A stretch of DNA of 64,000 bases from contig NZ_JASBRQ010000038.1 of NCBI RefSeq assembly GCF_030149425.1, forward strand, positions 31,697-95,696, given 5' to 3'. Shown here piece by piece: positions 1-8,740 of this stretch (position 1 is its first letter; each line of letters opens with the position of its first letter). Under the pieces are notes generated by a model, which was given only the letters and a program-made list of their open reading frames with translations, was not told where the DNA came from and searched no databases. The translations under genes were made by a program, and so were the position numbers. This DNA is from Maricaulis sp. GTDB taxonomy: Bacteria; Pseudomonadota; Alphaproteobacteria; Caulobacterales; Maricaulaceae.

Positions 1-1314
1 CTCGTCCATGTCGATGAAGTCGATGACCACCAGGCCGGCGAGGTCACGCAGACGCATCTGACGGGCCGCTTCGGCAGCGGCTTCCAGATTGGTCTTCAAC
101 GCGGTGGCTTCGATATTGCGCTCGCGGGTCGCCCGACCCGAGTTGACGTCGATCGAGACCAGGGCTTCTGTCGGATTGATGACCAGATAGCCCCCCGATT
201 TCAGCGGCGCGATCGGCGAGTAAATGGCTTCAAGCTGGTTCTCGCAGCCATGACGCAGGAAGAGCGGGACCGGCTCCTTGTAATGCTGAACCTTTTTGGC
301 GTGGCTCGGCATCAACATGCGCATGAAGGCCTTGGCTTCCTTATAGGCGGCTTCGCCCTCGACCAGGACCTCGTCGATCTCCTTGTCATAGAGATCGCGA
401 ATAGCGCGTTTGACCAGATTGCCTTCTTCATAGATCAGCGTCGGCGCCACCGATTGCAGTGTCGCCTCGCGGATATTGCTCCACAGTCGCAGGAGATAAT
501 CCGCATCGCGGCGGATCTCGGTCTTGGTACGCTTGGCACCGGCGGTGCGGATGATCAGGCCGACGCCCTTGGGCAGGTCGAGCTCGGATACAACCGACTT
601 GAGGCGCTTGCGGTCTGCCGCGTTGGAAATCTTGCGGGAAATGCCGCCACCGCGCGGTGTGTTCGGCATCAAGACGCAGTATCGACCGGCCAGGGAAAGA
701 TAAGTCGTGAGAGCAGCGCCCTTATTGCCGCGCTCTTCCTTGGCGACCTGGACGAGCAGCACCTGGCGGCGCTTGATGACTTCCTGGATCTTGTACTTGC
801 GATAGAGCTGACGGCGCATGCGCGCCGCTTTCTGGTCGTCGATATCGTCTTCGACGTCGTCGGCCGCATTATCGATGGCTTCAGCTTCGCCATTGCTGTC
901 AGCATCTGCTTCATCGCTATCCGCGTCGGCTTCTACCGGCGCATCTGCGCTGTCGGCGTCTTCGCTGGTTTCCGCTGCGGCATCTGACGCGGGCGCCTCC
1001 TCGGCGTCATCGTCATCTTCGGCTACGGCGCTGGCTTCTTCTTCAGCCAGGGCGACGCGATCCTCATAGGGGATCTGGTAGTAGTCCGGGTGGATTTCGT
1101 TGAAGGCGAGGAAGCCGTGGCGGTTGCCGCCATATTCTACAAAGGCCGCCTGCAGGGACGGTTCGACCCTGGTGACCTTGGCAAGATAGATGTTTCCACG
1201 GATCGGCCGCTTCGCAGCGGCCTCAAAATCAAATTCCTCGACTTTCGAGCCGTCGGCGACGACGACGCGGGTCTCTTCGTGATGACCGGCGTCGATCAAC
1301 ATTTTCTTCGACAT
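1..1314 (-). CDS. rne: Ribonuclease E, N-terminal part (runs off the window start)
   Basis: This is the 5' half (438 codons) of the RNase E/G endoribonuclease that starts most mRNA decay and matures rRNA and tRNA precursors. It opens with MSKKMLIDAGHHEETRVVV, followed by the split S1 RNA-binding domain. A long Asp/Glu/Ala-rich insertion (roughly residues 85-160, bases about 835-1065) interrupts the S1 region. The catalytic DNase I-like part is visible near the window edge: SIDVNSGRATRE, then LRDLAGLVVIDFIDMDE. These contain the two metal-binding Asp residues equivalent to E. coli D303 and D346. The Zn-link and the C-terminal degradosome scaffold lie outside the window. The acidic S1 insertion is known from other alphaproteobacterial RNase E proteins. 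The gene is divergent from amiC across a 533-base gap. Confidence 0.95.
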   Translation of the reverse strand, partial: MSKKMLIDAGHHEETRVVVADGSKVEEFDFEAAAKRPIRGNIYLAKVTRVEPSLQAAFVEYGGNRHGFLAFNEIHPDYYQIPYEDRVALAEEEASAVAEDDDDAEEAPASDAAAETSEDADSADAPVEADADSDEADADSNGEAEAIDNAADDVEDDIDDQKAARMRRQLYRKYKIQEVIKRRQVLLVQVAKEERGNKGAALTTYLSLAGRYCVLMPNTPRGGGISRKISNAADRKRLKSVVSELDLPKGVGLIIRTAGAKRTKTEIRRDADYLLRLWSNIREATLQSVAPTLIYEEGNLVKRAIRDLYDKEIDEVLVEGEAAYKEAKAFMRMLMPSHAKKVQHYKEPVPLFLRHGCENQLEAIYSPIAPLKSGGYLVINPTEALVSIDVNSGRATRERNIEATALKTNLEAAAEAARQMRLRDLAGLVVIDFIDMDE

Positions 1315-1847
1315 TAAATGAGTCTCCAGCGCGCACCCGCACAACGTCATCCAGCGCATACGGGCTGGTGGACGGGCAGAGCGGCGATAGGGTTGTGAGC
1401 GGGGCCGGGCCTGTCATTTTCGACATGTACGCCGTCTTCGACGTGTACATGGTGTCTAATCTGTACATCAGGCGCGCCTCACGCATCGGCGGGTCCAATT
1501 TCGAGGTCCTGGGCGGCGGTCACCGGACGGATCGGCCGGGGGCCTCGAGGTGGGTCGGGGCCGCGGGGCTCTCACGCAAGCTCGCGTTGAGGCCGCGGCG
1601 GTGTTCAGCATTCCAATGCCCGCGAATCGAGCATCGCATCGCGTTCAGGCAGTGCTCGCAGGCGTGGTGCGCGCGAGAAGCAGCTTGAACGACAATAAGA
1701 TGCAACATTCAACTCAGGAAGGAAAGTGCCTGTAGCGGTCGCAATTTGCGGGCTATCGATTGATTTCATCAACCAAACGTCAAGTTCCGTGCGTTAGAGT
1801 ACATCAAAAGCCGTGGAAAGAATCGCGGCGTATGCGATGGTAAGTGG
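1315..1847. other. Intergenic region between divergent rne and amiC
   Basis: No convincing gene lies in these 533 bases. Short open frames here have no ribosome binding site and no recognisable product. The rne side holds a hairpin-like inverted repeat (1424-1451) that would sit in a long rne 5' leader. The amiC side has a small palindrome (TTGAT-N3-ATCAA, 1760-1772) and no clear -35/-10 pair that I can defend. Long rne leaders are known to carry the autoregulatory target of RNase E in E. coli; whether that applies here is inference. Confidence 0.6.
1424..1451 (-). promoter_or_regulatory. Inverted repeat in the rne 5' leader region
   Basis: CATGTAC (1424-1430) is matched by GTACATG (1445-1451), and an inner CGTC/GACG pair flanks a TTC loop. 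The result is a bulged stem about 110 bases upstream of the rne start codon. A further TGTACAT copy follows at about 1462. It could be an RNA hairpin in the rne leader or a protein-binding palindrome; the sequence does not decide. Confidence 0.35.
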
Positions 1848-3050
1848 ATGCGTATTCTGACAGCTGCAGTCTTGGCGATCACTTCGATCCTGGCCGTTTC
1901 ACCGGCCCAGGCGGATCAGGAAGTCCGTTCCGTGCGCTTCGGCGGCGATGAAAGCCGGACCCGGGTCGTCGTCGAGACTACCGAACCGGCAGACTTCCGG
2001 GCCTTCACTCTGGACGGTGTGTCCAGCCGCCTAGTGATCGACCTTCCGGCGTCATCCTGGCAGGTCGACGGGCTTGAGATGGGCGAGGGCGTTGGCCGCG
2101 GTCTGGTCGATGATTTCCGCTTCTTCAACAACTCCGAAGCGTCTTCGCGCATTGTATTCGAGCTTGAGCACCCGGCGGTGATTTCCGAGCAATTTGCGCT
2201 CGATCCTGCTTCCGGCAGCAGCAATTACCGTCTGGTCGTCGATCTTCAGCGGACCAGCCAGGAAGCCTTCCGGGATAATTCCGGCTATCACCGCATCGGC
2301 GATATGAACAGCCTTATCGCCGAGCGGGTTGAAGCAGTCTACACGCCGCCCGCACGGGAGCGCCGTGTCATCGTGATCGATGCCGGCCATGGCGGTCATG
2401 ACCCGGGGGCGATCGGTGTTGGCGGCACGCATGAAAGCACGGTTACGCTTGCCGCGGCCCGCGAATTGCGCCGCCAGCTTGAGGCGACCGGCCGCTACCA
2501 GGTTCTGATGACCCGGGACCGCGATATCTACCCGTCCTGGGAGCAGCGTGTCGGTGTTATGGCTGAAGCCCGCGCCGACCTGTTCCTGTCGCTGCATGCA
2601 GATGCGTCGCGCAATCCCAATGTCCGCGGAGCCTCCGTCTACACGCTCAATGACCGCGCCGAGAACCGGGCCCGCAACCGGGCGCGCCAGGATGCGGCGC
2701 ATACCGATCAGGCGGACGTGAACAATATTCTGGTCGAGCTCGAATTGCGCGAAAAGCGCAACCAGTCCTCGGTTTTCGCTCAGGTGCTTCTGGACCATCT
2801 CGATGACAGCAGCCCGCTACTGACCAATCCGCATCGCCAGGCCAATTTGTTCGTGCTTCTCGATCCGCGTGTACCGGCCGTTCTTGTCGAGATGGGGTTC
2901 ATGTCGAACCGCACGGATGAGCGCAATCTCCTGTCCGAGCGCTTCCGCCGCAACCAGATGTCATCCGTTGTGCGCGGTATTGATGCTTATTTTGCGGGTC
3001 GGGGGGATGACGACGAGCCTGCTGCATCTGCCAGCCTGCGGGCCCGCTGA
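1848..3050 (+). CDS. amiC: N-acetylmuramoyl-L-alanine amidase (AMIN + Amidase_3)
   Basis: Periplasmic zinc amidase that cleaves the bond between MurNAc and the stem peptide, used in separating daughter cells. The 400-residue protein has a Sec signal peptide (about residues 1-22, ending AQA). An AMIN domain (about 25-135), which directs such enzymes to the septum or envelope, is followed by the catalytic Amidase_3 domain (about 172-390). The expected zinc ligands are present: H181 in DAGHGG, E196 in THEST and H250 in SLHAD. The start gives an intact signal peptide, although the Shine-Dalgarno is weak. It sits 90 bases upstream of mrcA on the same strand, a conserved alphaproteobacterial arrangement that suggests cotranscription of two wall-remodelling enzymes. 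Confidence 0.93.
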   Translation: MRILTAAVLAITSILAVSPAQADQEVRSVRFGGDESRTRVVVETTEPADFRAFTLDGVSSRLVIDLPASSWQVDGLEMGEGVGRGLVDDFRFFNNSEASSRIVFELEHPAVISEQFALDPASGSSNYRLVVDLQRTSQEAFRDNSGYHRIGDMNSLIAERVEAVYTPPARERRVIVIDAGHGGHDPGAIGVGGTHESTVTLAAARELRRQLEATGRYQVLMTRDRDIYPSWEQRVGVMAEARADLFLSLHADASRNPNVRGASVYTLNDRAENRARNRARQDAAHTDQADVNNILVELELREKRNQSSVFAQVLLDHLDDSSPLLTNPHRQANLFVLLDPRVPAVLVEMGFMSNRTDERNLLSERFRRNQMSSVVRGIDAYFAGRGDDDEPAASASLRAR

Positions 3051-3140
3051 AACGCTTTCCACAGTCACGCCTTATCGTCATAATGTCGCCGGGTTGCCGC
3101 TTACAACACTGCGGCATGGGGAAGTAGGCCAGAGAGTGCG

Positions 3141-5642
3141 ATGAAGATTTTCACGCTTCGCAATGTTATGCGCGCTGCGCTTTGGGGCGGTGCCGCCGCA
3201 GCAGTGCTTGCCGTTGCCGGTTTTGTCACGGCAGCTGTCTATGTGGTGCGTGTCACCTCGGATCTGCCGGATTATCAACAGCTGGCAGAATACGAGCCGC
3301 CGATCATGAGCCGGGTTCATGCCGGTGATGGTCGACTGATTGCCGAATATGCCCGGGAACACCGGGTCTTCATGCCGATCGAGAACATTCCGCAAAGCCT
3401 GGTTCATGCTTTTGTCTCCGCAGAGGACAAGAATTTTTACGAGCACGGCGGGCTGGATTTCCGCGGTATTGTTCGCGCTGCCTTTGCCAATGTCGGCCAC
3501 GTGCTTCGTGACGAGCGCCTCGAAGGCGCATCCACGATCACCCAGCAGGTTGCCAAGAATTTCCTGCTGTCCTCGGCCCAGCGGCTGGAGCGCAAGGTGC
3601 AGGAAATGGTCCTGGCGCGGCGTATCGAGCGGGCCTTCACCAAGGACCAGATACTCGAGCTTTACCTCAACGAGATCTATTTCGGTCAGCGGGCCTATGG
3701 GGCCGCAGCAGCCGCCCTGAACTATTTCGACAAATCGCTCGATGAGCTCACCTTGTCGGAAAGCGCGCTCCTGGCTGCCGTCGTCAACGGCCCGGCCCGT
3801 TTCCATCCCATCCGCCACCCGGAACGCACGATCGACCGTCGCAATTGGGTGCTCTCTCGCATGGCGGCCAATGGTTATATTTCTGAGGAGCAGGCGCGCG
3901 AGGCGGCACAGGATCCATTGCAGATCGCAGAGCGTCTGTCCGGCGATGACTATCTTGCGGCGGAGTATTTCGTAGAGAATGTGCGTCGCCAGGTCTTCTC
4001 CATGTATGGCGAGGACGAGCTTTATGATGGCGGTCTGTCGATCCGCACCACGCTGGATACCCGCATGCAGATGGCTGCTCGCCGGGCGCTGCGCGATGGT
4101 CTGGAGACCTATGACCGCCGCCATGGCTATCGCGGTGTCCTGGGCACGATCGAGTTGGGCGAGGGCTGGGAAGAGCGCTTCGAGGAAGTGACCATTCCGC
4201 GCGATCTCGATGACGGGTGGATGCCGGCGCTGGTCGTGGACGTCAGCGATGCGGCCGCTTCAATCCGCTTCGAGGACGGCAGCGAAGGCACGATCCCGAT
4301 GGCCGAGCTGAGCTGGGCAAGGCAGAACCTGCCCGATGGCGAGCTGGGCCCGGTGGTTCGTACCGCTGGTGAGGTTCTGTCTGCTGGTGATGTCGTGCTT
4401 GCGGGCTATCCCACCGCTGAGGTGCAGGAGCCCGATACATATTCCTTGCGCCAGGTGCCTGCGATCAATGGCGGCATCATGGCCATGGATCCGCATACCG
4501 GCCGTGTCCTGGCAATGATGGGCGGTTATTCCTTCCAGCACAGCCAGTTCAATCGCGCGACCCAGGCCCGGCGTCAGCCCGGCTCCTCCTTCAAACCCTT
4601 TGCCTATGCAGCGGCGCTGGATAATGGCTACACGCCGGCCAGCTTGATCCTGGATGCGCCTTTCGTAGCGTCGGGCGGTGCGGACGAGCGTTTTTACATG
4701 CCGTCCAACTATTCCGAACGCTATTACGGCATGTCGACCATGCGCCTGGGCCTGGAGCTCTCGCGCAATGTCATGACGGTCCGCCTGGCCCAGGAAATGG
4801 GTATGCGCCCGATCTCCGATTACGGCGTCCGTTTTGGTATTTATGACGAACTCGACCCGGTTCTGGCGATGTCGCTCGGCGCCGGTGAAACCACGCTCTA
4901 CCGGTTGATTTCCGCCTACGCCGCGCTGGTCAATGGCGGCCGCCGTGTCGAGCCGACCATTCTCGACCGGGTCCAGGACCGCACCGGGGCCACTATTTTC
5001 GCCCATGAACAGCGTGAGTGCGAGACTTGTGATGTTGAGGAGTGGCAGGCTGAGCTGCTTGAGCCCTTCTTCCCCGAAACGCGCGAGGAAGTGGTAGACC
5101 CGGTGACGGCCTATCAGGTTGTGCACATGCTCGAAGGTGCCGTTCAGCGCGGCACGGGTACGGCTCTGCGCTCGCTCGGGCGGCCGCTCGGCGGCAAGAC
5201 CGGTACGACCAATGACTTCCGTGATGCCTGGTTTGTCGGTTTCGGCCCGGACCTGATTGTCGGTGTCTATGTCGGCTTTGATACCCCCTATCAGCTGGGC
5301 AGCGGCGAGGCCGGTGGTCGTGTTGCAGCGCCGATTGTGCGGGACTTCTTTGAAGACGTGATCGGTGATTATCCGGTAGCGCCGTTCCGCGTGCCGGAAG
5401 GCGTGCGCCTGGTGCCGATCAATCGCCTGACGGGTGAGCCGGGTGTGCTGGGCCAGTCCGGCGTGATCCTGGAGGCTTTCCGCCCGGGCACTGAACCCTC
5501 GCGTCAATCCCCGGAGGAGGAGAGCGGGCTGAGCTTTGCGCGTTCTTCCGTCAGCGATGACCCCTTGTCCTTGCTGCTGCAGGAAGAAGAGGGTGATGAT
5601 GAGGATTCGGAAGAGGAAGAGGGAATTGGCGGGCTGTATTGA
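3141..5642 (+). CDS. mrcA: Penicillin-binding protein 1A, bifunctional transglycosylase/transpeptidase
   Basis: Class A PBP that polymerises glycan strands from lipid II and crosslinks them in the periplasm. The 833-residue protein has an N-terminal signal anchor (about residues 12-36). A GT51 domain has catalytic Glu95 in the motif EDKNFYEHGG. An OB-like linker (about 310-440) precedes the transpeptidase domain with nucleophile S482 (SSFK), S541 (SRN) and K686 (KTGTT). The tail is unusually acidic (residues about 815-833, mostly Glu and Asp), an odd but not unique ending. It is preceded by amiC and followed 67 bases later by prfB, as in Caulobacter relatives. All active-site motifs are intact, so it should be functional. 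Confidence 0.96.
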   Translation: MKIFTLRNVMRAALWGGAAAAVLAVAGFVTAAVYVVRVTSDLPDYQQLAEYEPPIMSRVHAGDGRLIAEYAREHRVFMPIENIPQSLVHAFVSAEDKNFYEHGGLDFRGIVRAAFANVGHVLRDERLEGASTITQQVAKNFLLSSAQRLERKVQEMVLARRIERAFTKDQILELYLNEIYFGQRAYGAAAAALNYFDKSLDELTLSESALLAAVVNGPARFHPIRHPERTIDRRNWVLSRMAANGYISEEQAREAAQDPLQIAERLSGDDYLAAEYFVENVRRQVFSMYGEDELYDGGLSIRTTLDTRMQMAARRALRDGLETYDRRHGYRGVLGTIELGEGWEERFEEVTIPRDLDDGWMPALVVDVSDAAASIRFEDGSEGTIPMAELSWARQNLPDGELGPVVRTAGEVLSAGDVVLAGYPTAEVQEPDTYSLRQVPAINGGIMAMDPHTGRVLAMMGGYSFQHSQFNRATQARRQPGSSFKPFAYAAALDNGYTPASLILDAPFVASGGADERFYMPSNYSERYYGMSTMRLGLELSRNVMTVRLAQEMGMRPISDYGVRFGIYDELDPVLAMSLGAGETTLYRLISAYAALVNGGRRVEPTILDRVQDRTGATIFAHEQRECETCDVEEWQAELLEPFFPETREEVVDPVTAYQVVHMLEGAVQRGTGTALRSLGRPLGGKTGTTNDFRDAWFVGFGPDLIVGVYVGFDTPYQLGSGEAGGRVAAPIVRDFFEDVIGDYPVAPFRVPEGVRLVPINRLTGEPGVLGQSGVILEAFRPGTEPSRQSPEEESGLSFARSSVSDDPLSLLLQEEEGDDEDSEEEEGIGGLY

Positions 5643-5709
5643 CCGGCTTGTCTGCCCGCCCGGCTCTGATTACCTCTGAAACCTCCTGATTGCTGAACCG
5701 GATTCGCCC

Positions 5710-6841
5710 ATGCGCGCTGATATCCAGACCCTGTCCGACGAAATCCAGCAGGCCGTAGGCTTGCTGAGGAGGCGTCTTTGACTGGGATACTGCCCAGAAA
5801 CGCCTAGACGAGCTCAATGCGAGGTCGGAAGATCCCGACTTCTGGAATGATCCGCAAAAGGCCCAGAGCCTGATGCGTGAGCGCAACCGGCTCGACGATG
5901 CCATCAAGCTGATCAATGAGGCCGAGACCGAGCTCGCCGATACGGTTGAACTGCTCGAACTGGCCGAGATGGAGGGCGATGACAGCCTCGTAGAGGATGC
6001 CGCCTCCGGTTTGACCGCATTATCGGAACGCATGAAGCGGGCTGAGCTGGAAGCGCTGCTGTCTGGCGAGGCGGACGGCAATGACAGCTATATCGAAATC
6101 CACCCGGGCGCCGGCGGTACCGAAGCGCAGGATTGGGCGTCCATGCTGTCGCGCATGTATTCCCGCTGGGCCAGCGCCCACGGCTACAAGGTCGAGGTGA
6201 TCGAGGAACAGGCCGGTGATGAGGCGGGGCTCAAATCCGCAACGCTACTGGTCAAGGGCGAGAATGCTTATGGCTGGCTCAAGACCGAGGCCGGCGTGCA
6301 TCGCCTGGTGCGGATATCCCCTTATGATTCCAGCGCCCGGCGCCATACCAGTTTCGCCAGCGTCTGGGTCTATCCGTTGATCGACGACAATATCGAGGTC
6401 GAGATCGATGAGGGCAAGGTTCGCACCGACACCTATCGCGCTTCCGGCGCTGGTGGGCAGCACGTCAACACCACCGATAGCGCGGTGCGTCTCACCTATG
6501 ACATGCCCGGCCAGGAACGGCCGATCGTCGTGCAGTGTCAGAATGAGCGGTCGCAGCATAAGAACCGGGCTTCGGCCTGGGACATGCTGCGCGCACGGGT
6601 CTATGAAATCCAGCTGCAGGAACGCGAGGCGGCGGCCCAGGCCGAAGCCGACAGCAAGACCGATATCGGCTGGGGCCACCAGATCCGGTCCTACATTCTG
6701 CAACCCTATCAGATGGTCAAGGATCTGCGCACCGAGGTGGAGACGTCCAACACCGGTGCGGTACTCGATGGCGATCTCGATGCCTTCATGGCCGCAGCAC
6801 TGGCCGCGCGGGTCGGCGGCGATGACGAGGCTGAGGCCTAG
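5710..6841 (+). CDS. prfB: Peptide chain release factor 2, made by programmed +1 frameshift
   Basis: RF2 recognises UGA and UAA and triggers peptide release. The reading frame starts at ATG 5710 and meets an in-frame TGA at codon 24 (5779-5781). After CTT (5776-5778) a +1 slip continues as GAC from 5780 to the stop at 6839-6841, giving 376 residues. GGQ, which enters the peptidyl-transferase centre, falls at residues 248-250, almost the E. coli position (250-252). The UGA-reading tripeptide is SPY instead of E. coli SPF, within [14 protein letters not shown]. The residue two before the GAGGQ glycine is Ala, not the Thr of E. coli K-12. An annotation beginning at the first long open frame (5873) would lose about 55 N-terminal residues. 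A strong terminator follows. Confidence 0.96.
5767..5781 (+). promoter_or_regulatory. prfB programmed frameshift signal
   Basis: The sequence AGGAGG-CGT-CTT-TGA-C carries every known part of the RF2 recoding element: an internal Shine-Dalgarno (AGGAGG, 5767-5772), a three-base spacer, the slippery CTT codon and a poorly terminating TGA followed by C. Low RF2 makes the TGA slow to decode and favours the +1 slip, so RF2 controls its own synthesis. The E. coli version is AGGGGG-TAT-CTT-TGA-C. Confidence 0.95.
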
Positions 6842-6865
6842 TCCTCCATTAGCTATCTCAAAACA

Positions 6866-6896
6866 AAAACGGCGGAGCCAGGGGCTCCGCCGTTTT
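6866..6896. terminator. Bidirectional rho-independent terminator, prfB / bactofilin
   Basis: A perfect 14-base-pair stem (AAAACGGCGGAGCC against its complement, loop AGG) lies between the convergent prfB and bactofilin genes. The A-rich 5' arm and T-rich 3' arm allow use in both directions. Confidence 0.9.
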
Positions 6897-6921
6897 CATT
6901 GAGAACGATTTCGAGTGGCGC

Positions 6922-7446
6922 TTAGGCCGAGCTCTTATTGGCTGCGACCGGCGGTTCCATCGAGGTCACCGAGGATTTGCTCGGTGCCGGCGGAACGGCT
7001 GCGGTGTCGGCCTTCGGGGCTTTCGGCGCGCCCGACTTCTCGCTCAGCGGATCAGAGGCGTGACGGCAATGACCGTCGAAGAAAGCGCCGCTTTCCACGG
7101 ACAGGGCCGCGTGCACGATGTCGCCTTCGATGCGGGCCGTCGAAGCCAGCTGAACCTGGCGCGCGTGAACAGAGCCGTTGACGCGACCGCGGATCACGAC
7201 CGTCTCGGCCATGACTTCGCCGTTGACCACAGCTTCCTCGCCAATGATCAAGGACCCGGCGCGGATATCGCCTTCAACGGAGCCGTCGAGTTGAACTTCA
7301 CCTTCAGAGGCGATGGAACCGGTCAGCACGAGGTCGCCGGAAAGAATGGAAGGGGCTTTGGATTTCATGGCTGTCCTTTTCGGCGGCGCACTGTTTTGCT
7401 GCAGCGCATCGGGGGTGGAGGTGTCTTTGTTAGACTTATTGAACAT
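6922..7446 (-). CDS. Bactofilin (polymer-forming cytoskeletal protein)
   Basis: Small beta-helical protein (174 residues) that self-assembles into filaments under the inner membrane and positions wall-modifying enzymes. Residues about 32-125 show the repeating short-strand pattern of the bactofilin core (GDLVLTGSIASEGEVQLDG, then GSLIIGEEAVVNGEV and similar rungs). Flexible charged or Pro/Ala-rich tails flank it, as is usual for the family. Its start overlaps the end of the upstream M23 peptidase gene by 11 bases, so the two are translationally linked. Bactofilin-M23 pairs are known in stalked and budding alphaproteobacteria, where the filament localises the peptidase. It is the last gene of a four-gene minus-strand run. 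Confidence 0.92.
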   Translation of the reverse strand: MFNKSNKDTSTPDALQQNSAPPKRTAMKSKAPSILSGDLVLTGSIASEGEVQLDGSVEGDIRAGSLIIGEEAVVNGEVMAETVVIRGRVNGSVHARQVQLASTARIEGDIVHAALSVESGAFFDGHCRHASDPLSEKSGAPKAPKADTAAVPPAPSKSSVTSMEPPVAANKSSA

Positions 7447-8662
7447 AGCGTCCCGCTCTCAATAATCTGTCCGGATCAATAGCCGAACCGTTGTACCAGA
7501 TCTCATAGTGCAAATGCGTTGCGGTGCTTCGACCCGTCGACCCCATGCCCCCGATCTGCTGACCGCGCTCAACGCTGTCGCCGCGACGCACTGCAATTTC
7601 GTGAAGGTGAGCATAGCGGGTCACAAAACCGTAGCCGTGATCAATCTCCACGGTTCGACCATAACCGCCTCGCCAGCCTGCGTAAATGACCTCTCCGGGA
7701 CCGGTCGCAACAATCGGTGCGCGACGGTAGGCGCCATAATCGAGGCCGCGGTGCTGAGTCGGGCGGCCGTTGAACGGATCACGCCGAAGACCAAAGCCAC
7801 TGGTGCGGCGGTGCGGCACAGAGATTGGCGGGCCAAACGGGCCCTGAGCGGCGAACTGCTCCAGCTCATTCACTTCCATCAGGCGCGCCGCGATGCGATT
7901 GATCCGGCCTTCGAACTGACCGTCGAGCTCGATGCCCGGGGCAAAGCCGCTTTCGCTGATCGGCAGGAAGGGGCCGCCCTGTTCCTCGCTATCGCGCTCA
8001 CTCGCAACGACATCTTCAATGTCGAGATCGGTCAGACGCAAAATGGCGCGGAGATTTTCCAACTGCGCTTCTGTCGCGTTTTCGGCGCGCGCCAGGGCCA
8101 CATCCTGCTCGGACATCAGAAAGTTGATCTGGTCTTCCGGCGAATCGGACAGGGCCGCGACGCTGACGGGGATATCGCGCGCCTCGCGCGGTGCCGGGTC
8201 AGCGGGGGTTGCGGCCATCAAAACCGAACCGTCGCTGCCGGTCGGAGACGGCATGATCTCGTCGCCGCTGATGCGTTCGACGAAGTCGAGTAGCCGGCGC
8301 AGGCGTTCATGGCGGACTTCGAACTCCACCGCGGTCTCATCGAAGGTCTGCATTTGCGATGTGACAAAGGCGCGCGCGGACACTTCGTTGGCGCGGGCTT
8401 CCGCGACAATGCGCTCGGCCTCTCGCTGCATGGCGTCGACTTCCTGGTCCTTCTCCGCCAGGGCGGCACCATGGAAGGCGACCGACACAGTGGTGAAGCA
8501 TAGCCAACAGGCCAGCACAGCTGCACTAAGCAGGGCCGATATCTGCAGTCCGGTCGAGATGGCGAAATAGCGCACCTGACCATCGCTGCGATGGTAAATT
8601 TGCCGATCCGGGAACCAGCGCTGTGCTGTTCCCCAAATCGCGTCTTTCACGCTTGCGAACAT
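7436..8662 (-). CDS. Membrane-anchored M23 (LytM) peptidoglycan endopeptidase
   Basis: A 408-residue bitopic protein. It has a short cytoplasmic N-terminus, one membrane helix (about residues 38-62), a periplasmic coiled coil (about 65-140, rich in Ala, Glu and Arg) and a C-terminal LytM domain (about 280-395). The zinc and catalytic residues are present: H304 and D308 in HRGLDYG, and H383 and H385 in THLHYE, so it should cleave peptide crosslinks. It overlaps the downstream bactofilin gene by 11 bases, matching the known bactofilin-LmdC type partnership (Hyphomonas neptunium is the named precedent I recall). The cytoplasmic stub before the helix is a plausible bactofilin contact; this last point is inference. 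Confidence 0.92.
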   Translation of the reverse strand: MFASVKDAIWGTAQRWFPDRQIYHRSDGQVRYFAISTGLQISALLSAAVLACWLCFTTVSVAFHGAALAEKDQEVDAMQREAERIVAEARANEVSARAFVTSQMQTFDETAVEFEVRHERLRRLLDFVERISGDEIMPSPTGSDGSVLMAATPADPAPREARDIPVSVAALSDSPEDQINFLMSEQDVALARAENATEAQLENLRAILRLTDLDIEDVVASERDSEEQGGPFLPISESGFAPGIELDGQFEGRINRIAARLMEVNELEQFAAQGPFGPPISVPHRRTSGFGLRRDPFNGRPTQHRGLDYGAYRRAPIVATGPGEVIYAGWRGGYGRTVEIDHGYGFVTRYAHLHEIAVRRGDSVERGQQIGGMGSTGRSTATHLHYEIWYNGSAIDPDRLLRAGRYVQ

Positions 8663-8740
8663 TCGTACGCCGCTTGTCTACGCTTGCCCCAAGGCCCCGA
8701 AGGGATGTGACACAAAACTCGTCCAAATATCAACAGACCC

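Noticed and set aside
1550..1735. Short plus-strand frames in the rne-amiC gap
   Set aside because: Overlapping in several frames, no ribosome site, no recognisable composition.
5779..5781. In-frame TGA near the start of prfB as a sign of a pseudogene
   Set aside because: It is the conserved RF2 frameshift site with internal Shine-Dalgarno and CTT-TGA-C.
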